Source of the DNA: Salvia splendens
Lineage: Eukaryota > Streptophyta > Magnoliopsida > Lamiales > Lamiaceae
Length of the DNA stretch: 64,000 bases
Direction of reading: 5' to 3'
Assembly (NCBI RefSeq): GCF_004379255.2
Contig: NC_056035.1
Span: forward strand, 40,552,773-40,616,772
Part shown: positions 46,008-57,980 of the stretch, one piece after another
How positions within the stretch are numbered: position 1 is the first letter of the stretch
Layout of the letters: every line of letters starts with the position of its first letter
The notes under the pieces: generated by a model
The model's database searches: none
The model's input: the letters and a program-made list of their open reading frames with translations, nothing else
What the model was told of the DNA's origin: nothing
Position numbers and translations under genes: made by a program

Positions 46008-46340
46008 TTTTCTTACTTTTTGAAGGTGAAGAAAGTCTGAAGAAGCTCTTGAAAGCGGAAGAAAATTTCTCGAGAAAGAGAGAGTATAGAAGACGCAACA
46101 GCAAAGGTGTTCAAATGAGGAAGAAAGAGCATATTTATCAGATTCGGGAAAGATTTCGAGATCGTTGCGCTGTTTCGAATCCCACCTTTTCAGGATTCAA
46201 CGGCCGGATTTTACTGTCGCATTTAATGCAGGCACGCGCAAGGCACGTCCCCTGACGTCAGCCTCCCCCTTACCATTATCCAGAATGCCGAAGTGACTCA
46301 CCTCGCCGAAGTGATTCACTTCGCTTTTCGGGGGGGGTAG

Positions 46341-46938
46341 TGATGGGGTACGAACTAAACCCTAATGGCAAGCCCAATAACAGTGACGGCCCATCAGCCC
46401 AGAGCCCAAGAAAGAGTATCTGTTCGGCACCAAAGAGTTCGGCACTACCAAAGAGTTCGGACTCAGCCTACAGCTCGGTAAAAGCCGACCAGTCAAGCTC
46501 TACTTTCAGATCGGCAAGAGCTGATCGGTAAAGTCCAGCAGTTCGGTCTCAGCATTCGACCGAACTAGGAGTTAGTGGACTCATGAAAGGCCTCCACGAC
46601 CTCCGCTATACCCACGATCTATTTAGTGGTATGAAGCAGTTATTGAGCAGTTATTGCTCACCCACGATCTTGTTAGTGGGGCTGCAAACCACGATCCTAG
46701 TTCGATGTATAAATAGGACTTAGATCAGATAGAAAAAGGTTAAGCTCTCTAGAGATAAAATATCATATAGCAAGTCTGTGTTGTAAGCTGTAATCCCAGA
46801 TCAAGCAATACAATCTTGCCCTCCCTTCTTCCCGTGGACGTAGATTTACTTCAGTAAATCGAACCACGTAAATTCTTTGTATCGTAGTCTTTATTTTCTA
46901 CCAGCCTTTACTACTGTCAAAAATTCGCGCAATCATCA
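46341..46938 (+). repeat. Gypsy 3' LTR
   Basis: 598 bp, apparently identical to the 5' LTR. It follows the G-run GGGGGGGTAG. The host sequence resumes with the AGTAG duplication at 46939. Confidence 0.93.
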
Positions 46939-46943
46939 AGTAG

Positions 46944-47466
46944 ATTGTTTTGCATAATATATTTACTTCACAAAACTTATTCTTGGCGGCTAGGATTAGT
47001 AGGGGAGAGAGAGATGATATTTTTTCTTCACAAAACTTGGAGAAGGAATTGAATCTTCGTCGACTTTGAATTTCTGGTGACATTTATTTCTATTCTAATT
47101 TATCTCATTAATTATACTAGTATGTTTTTGTTATTTGATTTCAATGCGTTTTACTTCAATAGCTCAGTTTTTTGATTTGTGCATAATGAATCGCTTAGTT
47201 CAATTCATAATCTATGAAATCGATTGTTTGCTTGATTGATTCATTTTGATCTTGATTTGTTTTCAAGTACAAAGATAATTTAGTTCATAATCTCTGAAAT
47301 CCATTTTTTTTATTTGTTTACTTGATCGGATTATTAATGGGTAATTTGTCTAAGTCGAGTTTCTTCAGTTCTTAATATTGGAACTTGAAACTATTTAGAT
47401 TTTAATTGATGGTCATGTTACCAAAAATGGAAAAAAGACTAATTTCTATAGGTATATCAAAATTAA
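46944..47466. other. Spacer before AAA ATPase copy B
   Basis: About 520 bp, AT-rich, with no ankyrin-coding sequence and no other gene. It holds the upstream region of copy B. Confidence 0.45.
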
Positions 47467-48534
47467 ATGGCTAAAGAGAGATCAAATGATTTTGATTTGG
47501 AGCTATCGACGATAGTAGGGTTAGAGGAGCTCAAGGCGCAGCTTCGAAAATGGACCAAGGGCATGTTCATGGACGAGAAGCGCCGCGCCATAGGCATAGG
47601 CCTTGGCCGAAGAAAACTCCCCCACATGGCGTTTCTGGGAAACCCCGGCACAGGCAAGACTACCGTTGCAAGAATCCTAGGAAAAATGCGGGATTCTGTC
47701 TTCCGACAAAGTAATCGAGGTGCAGCGAACGGATTTGGTCGGCCAATATATCGGCCACACTGGCCCAAAGACTAGGAATAAGGTAATATACCTCAACCAT
47801 TCTTAGCCATTCTTTTTTAATTCGTCCCACTAAAAATATGGCATTTATATTTTTGTAAAGAATACTAAACCATAATTAATACATTCAACTATCATCCTCT
47901 CTTTTCTTTTTTTTAATCCATCCCACTAAAAATATCGCATTTATATAGTATTTTTTAAAGAAAACTAAACCATCATTATTAATATTTTATTTACCATGTT
48001 CTCTCTATTAATACAATCTAACTATATTTTGTCGTTTTACTTAATACACTAAACAACAACTCCAAAAATTGTAGATTATAGAGGCAAAGGGCGGGATTTT
48101 GTTCGTAGACGAAGCATACCGTCTAGCACCAACAACTTCCGGCAAGCACATTGAATTCGGGTTGGAGGCTTTGGAGGAGATAATGTCAGCGATGGAGGAT
48201 GAAGATCTCCTCGTGATCTTTGCGGCTACCCGGAGCCCATGAAGCGCGTCTTCTCTTCCAACGAGGGCTTTTGCAGGCGCGTGGCGTTCTTCTTCCAGTT
48301 CGACAATCTCAGCTGCAGGGAGCACGCGGGAAAAGAGGAGCCGGCTGTTCGGGTTTAAGCTCGGTTCATGCTGCAGCGTTGAAGCGGTTGCTTCGGTTAT
48401 AGAGAGGAGGACGAGCGAGAAGGTGAGGAATAAGATGAACGGGGGTGTGGCGGATCATATGCTCAACAATGCGAAAGATAATCTCGATTTGGAGGCCGGT
48501 CTCGACCAGTTGGCGCGGTTGGATCTTGATTAGG
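47467..48534 (+). pseudogene. Ankyrin/CbbX-like AAA ATPase relic, copy B (no ankyrin exons)
   Basis: Exon 1 (47467-47782) begins MAKERSNDFDLEL and has an intact Walker [10 protein letters not shown] small deletion right after ARILGKM (about 47690) shifts the frame, although the following bases still resemble the family (DLVGQYIGHTGPKTRNK in another frame). Exon 2 (from about 48076) has Walker [12 protein letters not shown] second frameshift follows at IFA (about 48228), and a deletion fuses SCREH to GKEEP near 48325. The tail lacks part of the C-terminus and stops at 48534. The intron contains a tandem duplication (about 47818-47970). The intron position is shared with copies A and C, so it is a duplicated, dead gene. 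Confidence 0.85.
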
Positions 48535-49049
48535 GAGACAAGGCCAAGGTTCTTGTTCTTGCCTCTTGTTGCATTTTTTGAAAATATGAGTAGTAATTAA
48601 TTAAACTACACAATTACACTAGATCTTTTTTTGAGCTTTGGAAGTCTTTTTACCTTAGACAAAATCTATTTGATATGTTACACATTTCAGTCATCAAAAT
48701 GAATCAAATTATATAAAATATCACAAATGCAACACACACACACACACATAAAGAAGCGATGGTGAATCAAAATGAATTTGCCAATCATCACGATGTAAGT
48801 TGGATTAAATTATTGGTTAATTACCTATAATTTGCACATACATAAATCAGATATTGACTTCATTAATGGTGGTGGGCAAAGTCTAGGCTGTAAAACTTGT
48901 ACTAATAATAATTATATGAAGTTGACATTTTGCCATAGGAGAAGTATCGACCCACAGATCCAAAGGCCTTCACTAATTATTCTCCTAAATATATTTTCTT
49001 TGTATATTGCTGTTTTTTGATATACAAAGTAATACAACAAGTAATTAGC
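48535..49049. other. Spacer between AAA copies B and C
   Basis: About 515 bp, AT-rich, with an (AC)n tract at 48730-48748. A 62-codon frame at 48832-49020 has no recognisable feature. Should contain the promoter of copy C, but no motif stands out. Confidence 0.4.
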
Positions 49050-52000
49050 ATGAGGATTCAGGACAAGTATAAGGCTAAGACAAAGCCATCTTCCGCCGCC
49101 GGTGGTGGAGGAAATACAAATCCCACGCCGGCTATATTGTCGTCGTCAATGGCGTCCCCGGTAGTTAGCATTCATGCTTGCGTGGAGTCCGGAGATCTCA
49201 CCGGCGTGCAGAGGCTAATCACCCAAGATCCTTCTTCTCTAAACCAAAGGAACATTTTTGTATGTTTTTTTCTTCTTCTAGTCACACTCCATCTCTATAT
49301 ATTATTGTATTTGTACATGTTGAAACACAATTTTCTAAACTTATATATACCAATTTGAGACATACAACCATGATTCATGATGAGAAAGTAAAATTCTCTT
49401 ATATAAGTGATGTAATTAATAATGAAATTTTTGGAAGCTGGAATCACGTGTGATAGAGAATAATAAAGGATCAATGTAAAGTAAAAAGGGATGAACAAAG
49501 TCGGTCCACATGTTCGAGTCAAATGTGATGTCGGTACTGATGACAAGGCATGAGTGATTCTGTTCAAAAATGAACAAATAGTACAAACTTTTGAGATATT
49601 CACGTGTGAGTTGTATTGTAGAAGAGGTAACTACTGAGTCACTCCTCTTATTACTAAATTGGATTGTACAATCTAACATGTACTACATTCTTGTATTTGG
49701 ATCGTACATAACCCCCTCCTATCACCAATTGACTTTGCGATGAATAATTATAATTTTGTTTGATCCAGTTGATTCGATCGCCATTCCACGTTGCCGCTGG
49801 TCACAATAGAATTGATATACTGAATTATTTGTTGGAGTGGAGAGGATCAGTGACGCTTGAGTTAGAAGCCAACAACGTCGTACGTTTATGATCAAACCTT
49901 ATCTTCTTCTTGTCTTAAAACACAGATGATCATGCACGTCGTTTGATTCTTACGTTTCTGCACCTCAGTACAGAGAGACCCCTTTGCACGAGGCAGCCAA
50001 GAATGGATTCAACGACGCTGTCGCGACACTTCTTCAACACGGAGCCAACATCGAAGCCAGAACCAATGTACATCACCTACCTCATCATATTTGGCTGAAA
50101 ATTCATAAAATTTGGTCAAATTCAGGTTCATCCCACAACCGAAAATCATGAAATTTGGATTTGTCTGCAGTTACCCAACCTAGAAAATTTCAGTCGCCTA
50201 CATATGCGTAATACTATTATTGATGCTTTTCAACCAAACGATGCCATATTATGTGTGATTAGACTACATGGTTTGCTCACAAGTGGTGACACCCATGTAT
50301 GATTTCTCATCTGACATATCAGATACAATTAATTTAATCAAACACTTCACTCTAGCATAGCTGCGAACAAATCAAAATTGTTAGAAATATTGTAGCCTTT
50401 ACACGGGAAAACTCTTGCTATTACAAAAGAACAAAACTGGAAGGTAAATATAATAAAGTAGATACAATAAAAGGAACAAGATGCAAACTATTGTCTTCTT
50501 CAAGTCGAGTCGAGGTGACCCTCTCTCCGCAAGACGAAATACGCCCCGGCTAGTGCTCACGGATTGGCGTAATGTCCCCAAAGATGAAACGACTTTCCTC
50601 CTATCGAGTTGAAGCACCTCAAACTCGTAGGCTCCGGCGAACTTGAATTGAAGGCGAGAACCGAGCAATGCAATGCTCCTAAGATGCGAACTAGAGTGCT
50701 TGAGCTATGAGAGAAGAGAGAATGATTGTAGGTTGTGTTGTGTTCCATCTCTCAAAACAAGCCTATTTATAGGCTAGGAGTGGCCACACGAGAGGTCTCG
50801 GGTTTAAGGCACCTCATAAACACATGGACGTTGAAAAGCCAAAAGACTTAGGAAATGAAAGGTTTTGAGACCTTTCTAATTTCCCACATGTTACATGTTT
50901 TTCCTACAATCCCCCACATTGGTTAGAGCGCTGCAAGCTCAAACCAACACCAGACACAAATGCATGTATGCAGACTCTTTGCTCAGTTCTCGAGAAACAA
51001 TACTGTATTTGGAGAGGTAACTTGTGGTTTTGAACCTTCCATAGTCAATACTATCGGACATACCGGCGGGCTAGTGGACGCGATGCCTTGAACTATTCCT
51101 CCTTAGTGTATGCCTAGTCAATAGTATCAACACAATATAGTCTCAACTCCATCAGTTCTCACGTTTGTGTCCGTTTCGGCCGTGGAACACCTCTTTGGAA
51201 TTCATAAGTGACTTACTCTCACGAAGCGGCCTCACTTCTCACTTATATAGGTGATTCTTTCATGAGTATCCTGCCATACTGCATCTCCTTGAGATTTCAA
51301 GAATCATTAAAAGTCAAAAGACTTAGTCTCTTACCACGTGCAGGTTACAACACTCAATGCTTTCTAAAGAATGGGCGAAGATTAAAATCTTCTGAGTGTT
51401 ACAGCTAGATTTGTATAGCTTCGTTTTCCCATTGAACCAATCCCATGGGATCTCCAATCGTATGGTTGGGTTACCACTATACTCATCTTTTAAGATGTGG
51501 TTTTCAGTCCCATTCCTTTTAGCAATTTTTGCATTTGATCACGGTTTAAACCTTTTGTTAACGGATCCGCTAAGTTATCCACTGACTTTACATAGTCAAC
51601 TGAGATAATGCCACTTGTGATCAACTGCCTTACGGTATTATGTCGTCGACGAATATGTCGAGACTTACCATTATAAAAGCAACTTTGTGCTCTACCTATA
51701 GCTGCTTTGCTATCACAGTGTATCAATACTGCGGGCACTGGCTTCTTCCAACATGGAATATCTTCTAGGAAGTTTCTAAGCCACTCGGCTTCTTCCCCTG
51801 CTTTATCCAAAGCGATAAACTCAGATTCCATGGTGGAACGAGCAATACACGTCTGTTTCGTTGATTTCCACGAGACAACACCACCCCCCACAGTGAACAC
51901 ATACCCACTTGTCGAAAATGAGTCTTTTGAATCAGAGATCCAATTTGCGTCACAGTACCCTTCAAGTACTTGGGGATATCTTGTGTAATGCAACCCAAAG

Positions 52001-55000
52001 TTAATAGTATACTTCAAGTATCTCAAAACTCTACACAGAGCTTTCCAATGTTCCTTGCTTGGGTTGCTCGTAAATCGGCTCAACATGTTTACAGGACAAG
52101 CAAGATCAGGTCGAGTACAGTTTGTGATAAACATCAAACTTCCTATGACCTTTGCATACTCTTCTTGAGCAACGGAATCACCCATATTCTTGCTTAGATG
52201 GACATTGAGCTCCAAAGGAGTCTTTGCTGGCTTACAATCAAATGAGTTGAATTTCTTAAGCATCTTCTCAACATAATGAGATTGCGTTAAGGCAATTCCC
52301 TCATTAGTCCTCAATATTTTGATTCCGAGAATCACATCAGCTAGACCCATATCTTTCATATCGAAATTTCTTTTCAACATGTTTTTTGTCTCGTTAATAA
52401 TGGCACTATCGCTGCCCATTATCAACATATCATCAACATACAGACACACAATAACAAACCCGTTATCTGTGTTCTTAATGTAAACACACTTATCACACTC
52501 ATTAATAGTGAATCCATTTGCCAACATCACGTTGTCAAATTTCAAATGCCATTGTAATGGTGCTTGCTTCAACCCATATAATGACTTTACCAGTTTGCAT
52601 ACTTTACGCTCTTGCCCAGGCACAACAAACCCTTCGGGTTGTTCCATATATATTTCTTCTTCCAGATCACCATTCAGAAACGCAGTTTTCACATCCATTT
52701 GGTGAATCTCAAGATTGTGCAAAGCAGCAATCGCTAGAAGCACCCGAATGGAAGTGATTCTCGTAACAGGTGAATAGGTATCAAAAAAGTCATACCCTTC
52801 TTTCTGCTTAAAGCCTTGGACAACTAGGCGAGCTTTGTACTTATCTATAGTACCATCGGGCTTATATTTCCTTTTCAGAATCCACTTGCACCCTAAAGGC
52901 TTACAGCCTTCAGGCAAGTCTACTAACACCCAAGTGTTATTTCTCATGATGGATTCAATTCACTGTTGATAGCTTCTTGCCACCACGCCGCGTCTGGGCC
53001 AGACAGAGCTTCCGCCAATGACTTTGGTTCGTCATCCAACATAAAAGTTATGAAGTCAGGACCAAATGTTTTAGCAACTTTAACTCTTTTACCACGTCTT
53101 GGTTCAACATCCTCAGGACTTGACCTCGTCCTTTTTGGAGGATTAGAACTAGTGGATTCATCCATCATTCTTTCACTAGAACGATCCTCTTGACTCTTGC
53201 AAGGGTATACATTCTCAAAGAATATAGCATTCCTTGACTCAATCGTTGTTCCTTCAGCCACGCCAGGCACAACTGACTTATGGACTAGGAAACGATAGGC
53301 ACTACTATTAAGTGCATGGCCAATAAAGATGCAATCGACTGTTTTAGGGCCTATTGCAACTTGTTTCGGAGGTGGCACTTCTACCTTCGCTAAACACCCC
53401 CACACTTTGAGGTATGAATATGAAGGTTTCTTCCCTTTCCACAACTCATAAGGAGTCACATCCCTATTTTTTAGTGGAATTTTATTCAGGATATGATTCG
53501 CTGTTAACACAGCCTCCCCTCACATGTTCTGGGGTAATCCTGAATTAATCAACAAGGCATTCATCATCTCTTTTAGTGTTCGATTTTTGCGTTCAGCAAC
53601 ACCATTTGATTGAGGAGAATATGGAGCTGTGGTTTGGTGAATTATACCACTTGCATGACATAATTCTGCAAACGGAGCTACATACTCACCACCTCTATCA
53701 CTTCGAACACACTTAATTCGACAATTAAGTTGATTTTCGGCTTCATTTTTGAAGTCTTTAAACGCTTCAATTGCCTCATCTTTACTTCTTAATAAGTAAA
53801 GGTAACAATACCTTGTGCAATCATCTATAAATGTGATGAAGTACTTTTTACCACCTCTAGTTTGCACAAATTTTAAATCACATACGTCTGTATGGATTAA
53901 CTCTAGAGGTTTTGTGCTCCGTTCTACCGAGCGAAACGGTAGCTTGGTCATTTTGCTTCAACACAGACTTCACATTTTTCTTGTGAGTTAAACTTATCTA
54001 CTTTTAGTATATTAAGATTTACTAATCTTTTTATAGCATTTAGATTTACATGTCCCAATCTTTTATGCCATAAATCAGAGCACTCAAGCAAATAAGAGGA
54101 TGTATCATCTTCCTTATTTCTTAATCCTTTTCCACGGTGAATGACCGTAGCATTCAGCTCAAAAAGCCCATTCACTAGGTGACCTTCACCTATGAACTTT
54201 TCATACTTGGTCAATATAACCTTTTCACACTCAAATTCTAGTGAAAATCCATGATTTACTAGAAGTGAGCCTGACACCAAATTATTTCGGATGTCTGGGA
54301 CATGCAGCACATCCTTGAGGGTAAGAACCTTTCCGGATCCTAATTTTAGGAACACATTACCCACACCAACCACCTCGGAGGAGGCTTGGTTACCCATACG
54401 TACTTTTCTACCTCCAACAGATTTGTAAGTAGAAAAAACGCTTCTCTCTGAGCACACATGACATGTGGCACCCGTATCAACAAACCATTCATTTGGATTA
54501 TTACCATGGTCCACGTCGGAGACCATTGCGATCACCTCGTGATCTTTGTTGTTTATAACAACACGTTCAAATAATTTGTACAGTATTGTTTCCAACAATA
54601 AGTACACAATTATATTGAACCAAATGTGCATTGGCATATTCATCAACCCATGCATCCCAATTACTACTACCAAATCTAAATTGGTCTTGCTTGTCAAAAG
54701 ACAAACGATAAACATCATTCTCAAGAGAATAGATCTCAAGGAATTAACCACTCCATAGCGCATCGACATTGCGACCGTTCGTTGCTTTATTCCAGCTTTG
54801 AATTTCATGTTTCCTCCGGCATCGGTCGACATCAACAAGAGTATAATATTTCGTCTTGCGATTGTTAGAAATATTGTAGCCTTTACACGGGAAAACTCTT
54901 GCTATTACAAAAGAACAAAACTGGAAGGTAAATATAATAAAGTAGATACAATTAAAGGAACAAGATGCAAACTATTGTCTTCTTCAAGTCGAGTCGAGGT

Positions 55001-56933
55001 GACCCTCTCTCCGCAAGACGAAATACGCCCCGGCTAGTGCTCACGGATTGGCGTAATGTCCCCAAAGATGAAACGACTTTCCTCCTATCGAGTTGAAGCA
55101 CCTCAAACTCGTAGGCTCCGGCGAACTTGAATTGAAGGCGAGAACCGAGCAATGCAATGCTCCTAAGATGCGAACTAGAGTGCTTGAGCTATGAGAGAAG
55201 AGAGAATGATTGTAGGTTGTGTTGTGTTCCATCTCTCAAAACAAGCCTATTTATAGGCTAGGAGTGGCCACACGAGAGGTCTCGGGTTTAAGGCACCTTA
55301 TAAACACATGGACGTTGAAAAGCCAAAAGACTTAGGAAATGAAAGGTTTTGAGACCTTTCTAATTTCCCACATGTTACATGTTTTTCCTACAAAAATTTC
55401 ATGACTTTTCGCGTCGTTTTTCAAAGTTGCGGGATAGACTAGAATTTGACTAAAATTCATGGTTTTATGCCCCCTGTATATTTATGACTAACCGGTGAAT
55501 TTGTCGAATCATAACTCGATGACTCTCGCGGTTGGTTACGCGCTGACGTCCGGCAACAACTCGGTTGTCAAGACGCTGTATGAATACAACGCTGATTTCT
55601 CAGCAGAAGATGATGTATGTTATCTTTTTATCTTTTTATTCATACATGATGTTTCTTTCATTACATGAATGATCAATGTTAGGGACTTTGTGGGCAGGAA
55701 GGGATGATTCCATTCAACTATCTTCCATCCGGAGTCGAATACGATGAACTGAGGCTACTCTGCCAAATTGTGGAAGAGCCAAAGGACTATGGCGAGTGTG
55801 GAATGAAGGGGAAGATGAATGAATTCAACTTCGAGCTATCGAAGATCTTAGGCTTAGACGAGCTGAAGGCGCAGCTTCGGAAATGGGCTAAGGGGATGCT
55901 CTTGGCCGAGAAGCGTCGCGCTATGGGCGTAGACCTCGGGCCGAGGAAAGCCCCTCACATGGCTTTCCTCGGGAACCCTGGCACGGGCAAGACTACAGTT
56001 GCAAGAATCCTAGGAAAACTACTCTGCTCTTTAGGGGTTCTGTCTTCGGACAAAGTAACCGAGGTGCAACGATCGGATTTGGTTGGGGAATTTCTTGGAC
56101 AAACCGGTCCCAAGACGAGGAAAAAGGTACTTGTCTGTTTACATCGAATTGGTAATGATTATGTTATTGGTACATAACTTAGATAACTCTCTACGTACAT
56201 ATGATGCTAGAAATCTTGTGGATTTGTTACAAGGAAAATCACACGAAAATCATGAAATTTAGTAAAATTATGATGCAACTTTAATAATCGATTGGAAAAT
56301 TCTTGAAGTCTACTATTGTCTGACATACTTTGATTTGATTGAAATAGTATCTAATTAATGTGACGGCCGAAATTTGGGTTCTACTAAATCTTTATATTCA
56401 GAATCTTTGACAATTGGCAACACACTTAGAACCTACTTAGATACATCATCAAATTGAGAAAATATTTTACCGTGTGAATGTGATAATTGAAAACAATGCA
56501 AAACTTGACCATTTTTTAATTTAACGTTGGTGGACATATTAGAATTCGACCAAATTTTATGATATTTTATGTGAATATGTAGATCGAAGAGGCGATGGGT
56601 GGGATATTGTTCGTGGACGAAGCATACCGCCTAACCCCCACAGACTCCGGAAGCTCCATCGAATACGGCGTGGAAGCTCTCGAAGAGATCATGTCAGTGT
56701 TGGAGGACTGCGACCTCCTCATGATCTTCGCAGGCTACACGGAGCCCATGAGGCGCGTCTTCCCATCCAACGCGGGCTTCTGCAGGCGCATGACGCACTT
56801 CTTCCAGTTCGATGATTTCAGCTGCAGGGAGCTCGCGGAGATGGTGATGATCAAGATGAGCAATCAGGACGAGAGGAGCCGGCTGTTCAGGTTTAGGCTC
56901 GGTTCTTGCTACGGCGTGGAATCTGTTGCTTAG
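49050..56933 (+). CDS. Ankyrin-repeat plus CbbX-like AAA ATPase, copy C (probably impaired)
   Basis: Most complete family member, similar in layout to Arabidopsis At3g24530. Exons read: 49050-49259, 49769-49879, 49969-50067, 55507-55614, 55698-56126, 56583-56933, about 435 aa. Exons 1-4 carry ankyrin repeats ([21 protein letters not shown]). Exon 5 has [16 protein letters not shown] and Walker A GNPGTGKT. Exon 6 has Walker [11 protein letters not shown] and the IFAGY sensor region, ending in a stop at 56931 where copies A and B have TCG. The related proteins continue for about 70 residues, which here lie beyond the stop and are split by a TRIM (56960-57791). Intron 3 contains a 5-kb Copia. 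Exon 4 has TCG instead of AG at its expected acceptor (55504-55506) and seems to lack three codons of an ankyrin motif. Function in plants is unknown; this copy may be a recent pseudogene. Confidence 0.7.
50379..50908 (-). repeat. Second Copia element, 3' LTR
   Basis: 530 bp, TGTTAGAAATATTG to TTTTTCCTACA. On the minus strand a TATAAATA sequence (about 50763-50772) is a plausible core promoter motif. Confidence 0.92.
51490..54838 (-). pseudogene. Broken Copia pol (protease, integrase, RT, RNase H)
   Basis: Four minus-strand pieces of one pol gene. 53948-54838: protease ([12 protein letters not shown]) and pre-integrase LWHKRLGHV. 53520-53951: integrase core (HTDVCDL, DRGGEY). 52944-53510: integrase end. 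51490-52947: reverse transcriptase with YVDD at about residue 169 and RNase H with CDSKAAI. Breaks are a one-base frameshift at about 53950, a TGA at 53511-53513 in place of a conserved Trp, and a one-base frameshift at about 52950. Gag is missing. The protein-coding parts are otherwise well kept, as expected for a recently moved but non-autonomous copy. Confidence 0.9.
54863..55392 (-). repeat. Second Copia element, 5' LTR
   Basis: 530 bp, near-identical to the LTR at 50379. Bases just inside the element do not resemble a TGGTATCAGAGC primer site. Confidence 0.92.
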
Positions 56934-56959
56934 GTTATAGATAGGAAGACGAGCGAGAC

Positions 56960-57791
56960 TGTTAGCATGCCTTGAATCTGTTCAGATTATGTTTCCTAAT
57001 TGGGATAGGATTATGTTTCCGAATTAGGATCGGATCTCATGTTGCCTATTTATATGTGAGTAGAGCACATAATTCTGTGATCTTAGATCTGAAATCTGTA
57101 ACTGCAGTCATAATACAATTTGTTCTCCGTTCTTGCCCGCGGACGTAGCCAACACAACGTTGGTGAACCACGTAAATTCTGTGTCATCTTTACGTTCTTT
57201 TTGTTTGTCGATTACTCAATTGCCCTATTTGTCATAACAAACTAGTATCAGAGCATGGTTTTCGGACTAGGGTTTTGAATTTCGCATCTGTTAGGGTTTC
57301 TATGGTAATCGATCAAGATGTCTGCTCGGAACGTGAAGGTCGACAAATTCACTGGGAGTGCCTGGTTTTCGGACTAGGGAAAATCTGAGGCAAGAAAGGA
57401 GAAGTTTGGTTTTCGGACTAGGGCAAATTTGAGGCAAGAATGGAGAAATTTGTTCGTCTGGCATTGTAATGATGCACCTGCAAGAGATAATTCAAGTCAA
57501 GGTGGAGATTTGTTAGTATGCCTTGAATCTGTTCAAATCATGTTTCCTAATTGGGATATGATTATGTTTCCGAATTAGGATAGGATCTCATGTGTGTCTA
57601 TTTATATGTGAGTAGAGCACATAATTATGTGATCCTAGATCTGAAATGTGTAACTGCAGTCATAATACAATTTGTTCTCCGTTCTTGCCCGTGGACGTAG
57701 CCAACACAACGTTGGTGAACCACGTAAATTCTGTGTCATCTTTACGTTCTTTTCGTTTGTCGATTACACAATTGCCCTATTTGTCGTAACT
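56960..57791 (+). mobile_element. TRIM-type miniature LTR retrotransposon
   Basis: 832 bp: two LTRs of about 280 bp (56960-57239 and 57511-57791, TGTTAG... to ...AACA or AACT) around only 271 bp. The duplicated host site is GAGAC (56955-56959 and 57792-57796). A primer-site-like TAGTATCAGAGC (57243-57254) and a purine tract before the right LTR are present. The interior has no gene but contains a direct duplication of GGTTTTCGGACTAGGG-type sequence (about 57362-57453). It sits in the last exon of AAA ATPase copy C and must be mobilised by another element. LTR differences are several, so it is older than the two Copia elements. Confidence 0.85.
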
Positions 57792-57796
57792 GAGAC

Positions 57797-57980
57797 GATG
57801 AGGAGTAGGATGAATGGGGGTTTGGTGGATCATATGCTCAACAATGCGAGGGAGAGTCTTGATTCTAGGCTTAGTTTTGAGGCCTAGGGTGATGAGCATT
57901 TGACTATTAAGTTGGGGGATTTGGAGGCTGGTCTCGACCAGTTGGGAAGGCGGTTGAATCTTGACGAGGTTAAGGTTTGA
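57797..57980 (+). pseudogene. Detached 3' end of AAA ATPase copy C
   Basis: Continuation of the last exon after the TRIM. It begins with MRSRMNGGLVDHML-like sequence and ends with LEAGLDQLGRRLNL, then TGA at 57978. An in-frame TAG at 57885-57887 replaces the AAG seen in copy A. With the earlier stop at 56931 this tail cannot be translated as part of the protein. Confidence 0.8.

Larger units (their letters stand above)
35923..46938 (+). mobile_element. Ty3/Gypsy LTR retrotransposon, Tat lineage, with antisense gene
   Basis: 11,016 bp with 598-bp LTRs (35923-36520 and 46341-46938) that I read as the same, bounded by an AGTAG duplication (35918-35922 and 46939-46943). The primer-binding site TGGCGCCGTCTGTGGGA follows the 5' LTR, and a G-rich polypurine tract (about 46326-46340) precedes the 3' LTR. 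Order: gag-protease, UAG, reverse transcriptase, RNase H, second RNase H, integrase; then tandem repeats and a minus-strand spliced gene. A duplicated RNase H, the long 3' region and an antisense ORF mark the Tat lineage (Retand/Ogre relatives). One single-base frameshift is present inside pol. Confidence 0.93.
50379..55392 (-). mobile_element. Defective Ty1/Copia element in an intron
   Basis: 5014 bp with 530-bp LTRs (50379-50908 and 54863-55392) and target duplication AAAAT (50374-50378 and 55393-55397). The pol genes are on the minus strand, opposite to the host gene. I count two differences between the LTRs (AATAAAAGG/AATTAAAGG and CTCATAAAC/CTTATAAAC), so the insertion is young. The polypurine tract GTGGGGGAT is present at the 3' LTR. 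There is no initiator-tRNA primer site after the 5' LTR and no gag, so an internal deletion removed that end. Pol has two frameshifts and a stop. Confidence 0.93.

Noticed and set aside
57242..57510. Gag-like start after the TRIM primer site (short frame from an ATG near 57318)
   Set aside because: It runs only about 20 codons before a stop; probably a remnant of the parental element's leader and gag start.
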